NCBI GenBank assembly: GCA_041645325.1
Contig: JBAZQI010000020.1
Span: 1-19,188 of the forward strand
Reading direction: 5' to 3'
Length of the DNA stretch: 19,188 nucleotides
Origin: JAFCCL01 sp041645325
GTDB taxonomy: Archaea; Iainarchaeota; Iainarchaeia; Iainarchaeales; GCA-2688035
The notes under the pieces are model-generated. The model was given only the letters and a program-made list of their open reading frames with translations. It ran no database searches and had not been told where the DNA came from. A program made the translations under genes and the position numbers. This document shows, piece after piece, positions 13,666-19,188 of this stretch. Within the stretch, counting starts at the first letter, position 1. Each line of letters opens with the position of its first letter.

Positions 13666-14784
13666 ATGACCCCTTTCCTCTTTTTCTTTCTTATTTCTTT
13701 TTTTGGGCTTGCCTATGGCACATACACGGATTTCAAGGAAAGGGTTGTAAGCAATCGGGTAACTTATGGAATGCTTTGCCTTGGAATAGCGGGCTATGCC
13801 ATATGGGCTTTTCTTGCGCAGGACTGGACAATACTGGGCGGGTCTGTTGCGGCAACAATTTGCACATTTTTCGCGTCATATGCATTGTACAAGGCAGGGG
13901 TCTGGGCAGGCGGAGATGTGAAACTGTTTACAGGGCTTGCCGCGCTCAACCCGGTAAACCCGGCAATTCTTGCAAGGCAGGGAATAATAACAATTCCGGC
14001 GCTTCAGCCTATAGCACTGCCTGTTTTTCCCCTCACCCTGTTCATGTTCAGCCTGTTTGCAATGCTGCCCTACGGAGCTGCGCTTGCAGGCGCAAGGCTG
14101 TTGAAAAACAGGAAAGAAAAGGAAAAATTCAAAAAGGACTTTTCAAAAAGGCTTGCGGAAATACTTGAAATTGCGGCGCTTGCAGTGGGCTTTGCCGCAA
14201 TCCTTTCATTTTATGGAATCACCTTATGGCTTGTGCTGCCACTCCTGTTTGTTGCGGCTTTGCTGCCAAAAAAAGCAAGGCTTTGCATTGCAGGCATTGC
14301 AATCATTGCAGCCCTGTGGCTTGGCGCAAAGCAGGCAGCCGAAGAGTTCCTGCTGCTCGCAGGCCTGATGCTTGGCACATGGCTTTTGCTCAAGCTTTAC
14401 TCGCTTTCCAAGGTTTTGATGAGAAAGCCTGTGCCGATTGAACTACTTGAAGAGGGCATGATTTCAGGGCAAACAATAGTGAAAAACGGCAAAAAGATTG
14501 AAATTGCCGAAGAAACCGGAATAAAAAAATTAATTAACCTGTTGGCAACATATAGGTTTGGCAAGGCAATGGAAGCGCTCAGGCCAAAAGGAAAAGAAAT
14601 TGTCTCAAGCAGGGCTGCATCAGGCCTCACAAAAGAGGAAATAAGCGAGCTCAAAAGGCTTGCAAAAGAAGGAAAGATTCCGGACAGGCTGCTTGTGAAG
14701 GAAAGCGCGCCGTTTGTGCCCGCAGTATTCATAGCGTACATTGCCTTGAACATAACAGGGGACGTGATTTGGTTTTGGCTTTGA
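13666..14784 (+). CDS. Type IV prepilin peptidase (A24 family, archaeal FlaK/EppA-like)
   Basis: Membrane aspartyl protease that removes the class III signal peptides of the neighbouring pilins. The 372-aa form from ATG 13666 begins in the first membrane segment (MTPFLFFFLISFFGLAYGTY). An upstream in-frame TTG at 13648 is possible but less likely. The catalytic aspartates are Asp22 in TDFKERVVSN and Asp84 in WAGGDVKLF, matching the D...GxGD pattern. Several membrane segments follow, and the C-terminal third (about 255-345: PIELLEEGMISGQTIV, GLTKEEISELKRLAKEGKIPD, then PFVPAVFIAYIAL) matches the extension found in archaeal class III peptidases. Its 3' end overlaps the next pilin gene by 4 bases if that starts at TTG 14781. 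Confidence 0.93.
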   Translation: MTPFLFFFLISFFGLAYGTYTDFKERVVSNRVTYGMLCLGIAGYAIWAFLAQDWTILGGSVAATICTFFASYALYKAGVWAGGDVKLFTGLAALNPVNPAILARQGIITIPALQPIALPVFPLTLFMFSLFAMLPYGAALAGARLLKNRKEKEKFKKDFSKRLAEILEIAALAVGFAAILSFYGITLWLVLPLLFVAALLPKKARLCIAGIAIIAALWLGAKQAAEEFLLLAGLMLGTWLLLKLYSLSKVLMRKPVPIELLEEGMISGQTIVKNGKKIEIAEETGIKKLINLLATYRFGKAMEALRPKGKEIVSSRAASGLTKEEISELKRLAKEGKIPDRLLVKESAPFVPAVFIAYIALNITGDVIWFWL

Positions 14785-15266
14785 ATAAAAAAGGGCAGAT
14801 AAGCGTTGAATTCATCCTCATCGTGACAATAGCGTTCGTATACATAGGCGCAACAGTGTTGCCCATTGCAACCGATTCCGCGCAAGCGGCGTTTGACGTC
14901 AAGGGAGTTGCGGACACAAAGCTGTCCGCAACAAAGATGGTGAACGCGCTCAACGAGGCCGCAAGCTCAAGCGGCGACATGAAAAAAACCGTAAGCATTG
15001 TGCTGCCGGAAAATTCGGAAATAAGCTGCGATGGCGATGCAAATGAAGTGAAATATGATGTCAGGGTCACAGGCAGCGGCGGAAACCCTGACGAAGTGAA
15101 CTGCATTCCATCAACTATTTTAGACCCGCAAGGAAATCCCCAATACTACACCTGCTCTTCTCTCATGCCGCTTGTTGCAGGGGCAAGCACACAATTCAGC
15201 ATAACAGGCCCTATTTTCAAGGAGGCTGTTGTTGAAAAGGACAGTAGCGGAATTTCGGTGAGCTGA
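14781..15266 (+). CDS. 161-aa class III signal peptide protein (minor pilin)
   Basis: Precursor MNKKGQISVEFILIVTIAFVY and so on, with expected cleavage before Gln6, a hydrophobic helix to about 26, and a soluble domain of some 130 residues with four cysteines outside the head (CDG, NCIP, TCSS regions and one more uncertain pairing). No ATG lies upstream in frame. TTG codons occur at 14769, 14775 and 14781. I prefer 14781, because it overlaps the peptidase stop (TTGA) and gives the head MNKKGQ, nearly the same as MNTKGQ in the main pilin. The larger soluble domain suggests a minor or tip pilin, or adhesin-like subunit. It is followed after 5 bases by another pilin-like gene. Confidence 0.85.
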   Translation: MNKKGQISVEFILIVTIAFVYIGATVLPIATDSAQAAFDVKGVADTKLSATKMVNALNEAASSSGDMKKTVSIVLPENSEISCDGDANEVKYDVRVTGSGGNPDEVNCIPSTILDPQGNPQYYTCSSLMPLVAGASTQFSITGPIFKEAVVEKDSSGISVS

Positions 15267-15271
15267 CCGCA

Positions 15272-15631
15272 ATGAAAATGCTTTTTGGAAAAAAAGGCCA
15301 GATGAGCATTGAAATGCTGCTCATCACAGGCGTAATCATAATGCTGAGCATCAGCGTTTTCAGCTACTACATCCGCGTAATGGATAGCACAACCGCAATG
15401 GAAATAATCGAAATGGAAACCCTGCAGCAAATTGATGCAATGCCGGAACAGTATTTCATAAAAGCCATCAAATACAGTATAGGCGACCCGACAGTGGACT
15501 TTTGCATAGAACTTGAGCCGAATGACAACGTTCTGGCCACAAATACAATAAGCGATGCTGTTGCGGAAAACACAGGCTTTGAACCAGGCGGCATTACAAT
15601 AACACAGAACCCTGCGGGCGGATGCCAATAG
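15272..15631 (+). CDS. 119-aa class III signal peptide protein (minor pilin)
   Basis: Precursor MKMLFGKKGQMSIEMLLITGVI and so on: cleavage expected before Gln10, hydrophobic helix to about residue 33, then a domain of about 85 residues with two cysteines (in DFCIEL and at the penultimate GGCQ) that could form one disulfide. GGTGA lies nine bases before ATG 15272, overlapping the end of the preceding gene. An internal ATG two codons later is a weaker choice. The T-run at 15661-15667 shortly after the stop probably ends the pilus operon. Confidence 0.85.
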   Translation: MKMLFGKKGQMSIEMLLITGVIIMLSISVFSYYIRVMDSTTAMEIIEMETLQQIDAMPEQYFIKAIKYSIGDPTVDFCIELEPNDNVLATNTISDAVAENTGFEPGGITITQNPAGGCQ

Positions 15632-15660
15632 CGTTCGTTGAAAAGCGAAAAAAGGAAGCT

Positions 15661-15669
15661 GTTTTTTAA
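15661..15669 (+). promoter_or_regulatory. T-run / TATA-like element between the pilus operon and the OB-fold gene
   Basis: GTTTTTTAA, about 27 bases before ATG 15694. It can serve as a poly-U terminator for the pilus operon and as a TATA-like box giving a leaderless OB-fold mRNA. I cannot decide between these. Confidence 0.35.
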
Positions 15670-15672
15670 CCC

Positions 15673-15686
15673 TGCCTTAAAAGGCA
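15673..15686. repeat. Palindrome TGCCTT-AA-AAGGCA
   Basis: A perfect 14-base palindrome eight bases before ATG 15694, and the second copy of the motif seen at 13086-13098 before the main pilin promoter. If it is an operator, both genes would answer to the same regulator (inference). Confidence 0.45.
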
Positions 15687-15693
15687 TTCTTTC

Positions 15694-16056
15694 ATGATAT
15701 GCAGGGAAAACCTCGCCTTACTGGCGCTGCTCGCGGCGGTTGCCGGAACCATGCTTCTTTTTGCCTTTGCGCAGGGCATTGAGGCAAGGCAGGCAAAAAT
15801 TTCCGAAATAGGCGAGGGAATGGAAGGCGTGCTTGTGAAGGTAAATGTTCGAATCGAGAGCATGAGCGTGAGAAAAGGCATTGCCTTCATGGAGCTTTAC
15901 GACGGCACAGGCAAAATCAATGCTGTCCTGTTCAACGCCGAAAAAACGGGCACATTGCCAAAAAAAGGCGGCTTTGCAGGCATTGAAGGGAAAGTGCAAA
16001 AATACAACGGAAGCCTTGAGATCATAGTGGAAAAGGTGGAAGAATGGCCTGCTTAG
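15694..16056 (+). CDS. Membrane-anchored OB-fold protein
   Basis: The 120-aa product has an N-terminal hydrophobic segment (about 7-27, LALLALLAAVAGTMLLFAFA) typical of a signal anchor, then an OB-fold domain (about 45-118) of the tRNA_anti/nucleic-acid-binding type: VLVKVNVRIESMSVRKG, MELYDGTGKINAVLF, GIEGKVQKYNGSLEIIV. Similar OB domains bind single-stranded nucleic acid in DnaE, RecG or RecJ-like proteins. Here there is no enzyme attached, and the domain would be held at the membrane, probably outside. The gene directly follows the pilus operon and has an upstream palindrome shared with the main pilin promoter. A role with extracellular DNA is possible but only inferred. The gene has no visible ribosome-binding sequence, consistent with a leaderless transcript. 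Confidence 0.75.
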   Translation: MICRENLALLALLAAVAGTMLLFAFAQGIEARQAKISEIGEGMEGVLVKVNVRIESMSVRKGIAFMELYDGTGKINAVLFNAEKTGTLPKKGGFAGIEGKVQKYNGSLEIIVEKVEEWPA

Positions 16057-16100
16057 CAAAAAAGCCTTTTTCCCTCACGCCCTGTTGGGTGCAAGCGGTA

Positions 16101-16116
16101 AAAAGCCTTGGGAAAA
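16101..16116. repeat. Exact 16-mer shared with 6973-6988
   Basis: AAAAGCCTTGGGAAAA occurs here, in the 112-base gap before the TctA-type gene, and at 6973-6988 in the palindrome-rich gap before thrS. It marks both gaps as carrying parts of the same dispersed repeat. The gap here also holds GCAAAAG-CC-CTTTTTGC, a near-palindrome (16126-16142 region). Confidence 0.5.
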
Positions 16117-16168
16117 ATGCTGACGCAAAAGCCCTTTTTGCTTGGTTGGCTGAAGAAGAGGAGAGGTA

Positions 16169-17365
16169 ATGGTGCTGGAGCTCGTGCTATTTGCAGGAGC
16201 AGGCTGCTTTCTCGGCATCCTCACTGGAATGGCGCCAGGGCTGCACGTGAACACGATTGCGCTGATTGCGCTAAGCATTCCGGGCCTTGACAGCCTGCCA
16301 TTGATGGTGCTGATTGCAAGCATGAGCGTTGTGCACTGTTTTGTTGACTTTATCCCAAGCATTCTTCTCGGCGCGCCTGATGAGGACAACTTTTTGGCAG
16401 TGCTGCCTGGCCATGCAATGCTGCTGCAGGGAAAAGGCCTTGAGGCTGTAAGGCTCACGATTGCCGGCGGCATTTTTGCCGGAATTGCCGCAATAATCGC
16501 ATCACCTGTTTTCCTTTTGCTTGTTGAAAAAGGAAAAGACCTGATCACGGCCTCAATCCCTTTTGTTCTCGGCGCAATCCTTGCGTCAATGGTTTTGGAC
16601 GAACAGGGCAAAAAGGCAATGTGGGCATTGGCTGTTGTGGCTTTGAGCGGCACGCTTGGTTTCATTGCACTTGAAGGAAACCTGCCGCTGAGGGAGCCAT
16701 TGTTCTGCCTTGCGACAGGATTTTTTGGCGCAAGCGCCCTGGCTGACAGCGTAATGAGAAAGGCAGGGGTGAAAAAACAGGAAAATTCGGGCTTTGCCGT
16801 GGAAAAAACGGTTGTTGCAAAAAACACAGGGCTTGCCATTGCCGGAGCCTGCATTGTCTCGCTTTTTCCGGGCGTTGGTTCAAGCCAGGCTGCCTTCATT
16901 GCAAGAAAGGCAGTGGGAAAAATAAGCGCAAAAGACTACCTTGTCCTGCTCGGAGGCGTGAACACAGCAACAATGATTCTCTCGTTCTTTGTGCTGTTCT
17001 CCCTGGGAAAGGCAAGGACTGGAAGCGCGGCGGCCATTGCACAGCTCGGGGCATTCGGCTTTCCCGAGCTTTTGGCTGTTGCAGGGGCATGCCTCCTGGG
17101 AATGGGCTTTGGGGCAATCGCAACAGACCTGATTGCGGGAAAAACAATGAGGCTCGTGCAAGTCATTGATTACAGGAAAATGAACGCCGCAGTGCTTGCC
17201 TTTGTGACCCTGCTTGTGTTTTGCTTTTCCGGATGGCTTGGCCTGCTGTTCTACGGGATTGCCGCTGCAATAGGCCTTGTTTCCGTGAACACAGGAATAA
17301 AAAGGTCAAATGCCATGGCTTTTCTCATGTTGCCTGCAATACTGCGCTACACTGTGCTTGTTTAA
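16169..17365 (+). CDS. TctA/DUF112-family integral membrane protein
   Basis: The 398-aa polytopic protein has the two related halves typical of the TctA superfamily. The first carries GILTGMAPGLHVNTIAL (16-32) and GAPDEDNFLAVLPGHAM (69-84). The second carries LFPGVGSSQAAFIARKAVG (232-250) and LGGVNTATMI (261-270). Bacterial TctA works with a periplasmic binding protein and TctB to take up tricarboxylates. The archaeal DUF112 members occur without these partners, and none is seen here, so the substrate is unknown. The ATG at 16169 has GAGGAGAGGT just upstream. It is about 112 bases after the OB-fold gene and 25 bases before the JAMM gene. Confidence 0.88.
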   Translation: MVLELVLFAGAGCFLGILTGMAPGLHVNTIALIALSIPGLDSLPLMVLIASMSVVHCFVDFIPSILLGAPDEDNFLAVLPGHAMLLQGKGLEAVRLTIAGGIFAGIAAIIASPVFLLLVEKGKDLITASIPFVLGAILASMVLDEQGKKAMWALAVVALSGTLGFIALEGNLPLREPLFCLATGFFGASALADSVMRKAGVKKQENSGFAVEKTVVAKNTGLAIAGACIVSLFPGVGSSQAAFIARKAVGKISAKDYLVLLGGVNTATMILSFFVLFSLGKARTGSAAAIAQLGAFGFPELLAVAGACLLGMGFGAIATDLIAGKTMRLVQVIDYRKMNAAVLAFVTLLVFCFSGWLGLLFYGIAAAIGLVSVNTGIKRSNAMAFLMLPAILRYTVLV

Positions 17366-17390
17366 ATGGGTTTGGGGGGAAAATAATTCC

Positions 17391-17756
17391 ATGGCTGCAA
17401 TAAAAAAGGCGACGCTTGAAGCATTGCTTTTGGCGGCAAAGAACACCTATCCTGACGAGTTCATTGCATTGCTTTCAAGCACCAAGGGAAAAATAATAGA
17501 CGAATTTGTCCTGCTGCCCGCAACATATGGAAAGGATTTCAGCAGCATCAGGATTGACCTTGCGCCCTATGACCGCAATGTGAAGGGAAGCGTGCATTCC
17601 CATCCCGGGCCATATGCAATGCCCTCAAGGGCAGACTTGCACGCCTTCAGGGAAATGGGGGAAATACATTTAATAATTGCAGCGCCATTTAATTTCAACA
17701 GTGTCAGGGCCTTCAAGGCAAACGGCAGTGAAACAAAAATAGAGGTAATTGAATGA
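17391..17756 (+). CDS. Stand-alone JAMM/MPN metallopeptidase
   Basis: The 121-aa protein is little more than the MPN core. Glu23 (DEFIALL) is the catalytic glutamate, and VHSHPGPYAMPSRADLHAF gives the zinc ligands His69, His71 and Asp82 with Ser79 of the SxxD element, so it should be active. Stand-alone archaeal JAMM proteins are known as desampylases that remove ubiquitin-like SAMP proteins or process their C-termini; others act on sulfur-carrier proteins. The substrate here is not identified. I chose ATG 17391 (preceded by a G-rich run) over ATG 17310, because the extra 27 residues overlap the TctA gene and are not family-like. It overlaps the next gene, gpmI, by 4 bases (ATGA), so the two are probably translated together. 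Confidence 0.88.
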   Translation: MAAIKKATLEALLLAAKNTYPDEFIALLSSTKGKIIDEFVLLPATYGKDFSSIRIDLAPYDRNVKGSVHSHPGPYAMPSRADLHAFREMGEIHLIIAAPFNFNSVRAFKANGSETKIEVIE

Positions 17757-19188
17757 GAAAAGTTGTGCTTATTGTGCAGGACGGCTGGGGCATTGCGCCG
17801 CCGGGGCCGGGAAACTGCATCAGCCAGGCAAACACCCCAAATTTTGACGCATTCATAAAAAAATATCCGCACTGCCGGAATGATGCATCGGGAACTGCCG
17901 TCGGGCTGCCTGAAGGAAGCCAGGGCAACAGCGAAGTGGGGCATTTGCACATTGGCGCAGGCAGAATAGTGTGGCAAATGTACGAAAAAATAAACAGGGC
18001 GGTAAAAGGCGGGGAATTCTTCAAAAACAAGGCACTGCTGAAAGCCATGGAATACGCAAAGAAAAAAAATTCCACGCTGCACCTGCTTGGAATGTGCAGT
18101 GATGAGGGCGTTCATTCGCACACAGGGCATTTAATTGCACTGCTTGAAATGGCAAGGCAAAAAGGCCTGCAAAAAGTGCAGATTCACTTCATTTCCGACG
18201 GGCGCGATGTCCCTGAAAAAAGCGCGGAAAAATATGTTCTGGAAATAGAAAAAAGGGCAAAAGAGCTGGGCATTGGCAGGATAGATTCTGTCTGCGGAAG
18301 GTACTATGCCATGGACAGGGACAGCAACTGGGACAGGACAAAGCAGGCATACGACCTGCTCACGCTTGGCAAGGGATTCAAGGCGAAAAATGCTTTTGAA
18401 GCGGTTGAAAACGCATACAAAAGGGGCGACAAGACAGACTATTACATACAGCCCACTGCAATAGAGCCCTTTGAGCCAATCAAAGACAACGACAGCGTAA
18501 TATTCTTCAACTTCAGGACAGACAGGCCAAGGCAGCTCACAAAAGCGTTCATTTCAAAGGAATTCAAGGAATTTGAAAGGGAAAGGCAGCCAAAAATACT
18601 GTTCACGACAATGGCTGCATATGACAAGACATTCAAATGCCCCTTTGCGTTCACGGAAGACAAGGTTGAAAACAACATAGGGCAGGTACTAAGCAAACAA
18701 GGGCTCAAGCAGCTGCGCCTTGCGGAAACCGAAAAATATGGCCATGTGACATTCTTCTTCAACTCGCAGATAGAAAAGCCGGCAAAAGGCGAGGAAAGAA
18801 TTCTTGTGCCCTCGCCAAAAGTTCCCTCATACGACCAAAAGCCGGAAATGTCGGCATACGAGATTGAAGACAGGGCCGTGAAGGAAATTGAAAAGAAAAA
18901 GTTTGCCTTTATCCTCATAAACTTTGCAAACTGCGACCTTGTGGGCCACAGCGCGGTAAAAGAAGCGATAATAAAATGCGTTGAGGTTGTTGACGAATGC
19001 ACAGGCAGAGTGGTGAACGCAGCGCTTGAAAACGATTACACGGTTATCATTACCGCAGACCACGGAAGCGCGGAAGAGAAGCTATACCCTGACGGAAAGC
19101 CAAAGCCGGCGCATTCCACAAACCAGGTGAACTTCATCCTTGTTTCAAACGACCCAAAATTGCAAAAGGCACGGCTTGAGAACGGCGG
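17753..19188 (+). CDS. gpmI: 2,3-bisphosphoglycerate-independent phosphoglycerate mutase (partial)
   Basis: Interconverts 3- and 2-phosphoglycerate in glycolysis/gluconeogenesis. About 478 codons are present and the frame is open at the right edge; GpmI proteins are usually about 510 aa, so some 30 are missing. The phosphatase domain begins with Asp10 in VQDGWGI and has the phosphorylated serine Ser60 in GSQGNSEVGH. The inserted transferase domain has SDEGVHSHTGHL, ISDGRDVP and GRYYAMDRD. The second half of the phosphatase domain has NFANCDLVGHSAV and TADHGSAEE (commonly DHGNAE). The length and domain insertion identify the bacterial-type enzyme, not the shorter archaeal ApgM. The ATG overlaps the JAMM stop by 4 bases. 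AGAGGT (17741-17746) just before it is a fair ribosome site. Confidence 0.95.
   Translation, partial: MRKVVLIVQDGWGIAPPGPGNCISQANTPNFDAFIKKYPHCRNDASGTAVGLPEGSQGNSEVGHLHIGAGRIVWQMYEKINRAVKGGEFFKNKALLKAMEYAKKKNSTLHLLGMCSDEGVHSHTGHLIALLEMARQKGLQKVQIHFISDGRDVPEKSAEKYVLEIEKRAKELGIGRIDSVCGRYYAMDRDSNWDRTKQAYDLLTLGKGFKAKNAFEAVENAYKRGDKTDYYIQPTAIEPFEPIKDNDSVIFFNFRTDRPRQLTKAFISKEFKEFERERQPKILFTTMAAYDKTFKCPFAFTEDKVENNIGQVLSKQGLKQLRLAETEKYGHVTFFFNSQIEKPAKGEERILVPSPKVPSYDQKPEMSAYEIEDRAVKEIEKKKFAFILINFANCDLVGHSAVKEAIIKCVEVVDECTGRVVNAALENDYTVIITADHGSAEEKLYPDGKPKPAHSTNQVNFILVSNDPKLQKARLENG

Noticed and set aside
17310..17390. Earlier ATG for the JAMM gene
   Set aside because: The extra 27 residues overlap the 3' end of the TctA-type gene and are cysteine/tryptophan-rich with no relation to the MPN domain; ATG 17391 starts the expected fold.
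1..19188. tRNA, rRNA, CRISPR array, insertion sequence, phage or defence genes
   Set aside because: I looked through all gaps (the largest is 328 bases) and saw no cloverleaf-like or rRNA-like sequence, no regularly spaced repeats and no transposase, integrase or nuclease-defence motifs.

Overview
The window looks chromosomal and archaeal. It carries the small subunit of the clamp loader RFC, a NreA-type DNA-repair protein, a pyruvoyl-dependent arginine decarboxylase, archaeal TATA boxes (often about 26 bases ahead of the start codon, implying leaderless mRNAs), GGTGA-type ribosome sites, and class III (QxSxE) pilin signal peptides. ThrRS and phosphoglycerate mutase are of the bacterial type. 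That mixture, with compact packing and heavy use of AGG/AGA arginine codons, suggests a DPANN-like lineage. This placement is inferred, not proven. I see no rRNA, tRNA, CRISPR array, transposase or phage gene.

Left part (1-6913), mostly single genes on both strands: the 5' end of a membrane protein gene (-), rfcS (+), a homoserine kinase/APH-fold kinase (-), a PHP-domain phosphoesterase split by a one-base frameshift at a run of seven A (+), pyruvoyl arginine decarboxylase (-), an alpha/beta hydrolase (-), NreA (-), and a six-segment membrane protein (+).

Middle part (6914-8969): a 328-base gene-free stretch full of short perfect palindromes, then thrS. The thrS promoter carries a 28-base element (GTGGCA-N16-TGCCAC enclosing the TATA box). 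Its near-copy (26/28) lies at 193-220 on the opposite strand, ahead of the left-edge gene.

Pilus locus (9031-15631, +): a TadA/GspE-type ATPase, two TadC/GspF-type membrane platform proteins, five small proteins with class III prepilin signal peptides (48, 98, 57, 161 and 119 aa), and, between the third and fourth, a dedicated A24 prepilin peptidase. The set is enough in principle to process, assemble and power a type IV pilus-like filament. The abundant pilin is probably the six-cysteine 98-aa protein, which has its own promoter and the strongest ribosome site in the window. A membrane-anchored OB-fold protein follows directly.

Right part (15694-19188, +): the OB-fold protein, a TctA/DUF112 membrane protein, a stand-alone JAMM metallopeptidase, and GpmI phosphoglycerate mutase running off the right edge. 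The JAMM and gpmI genes overlap by 4 bases.
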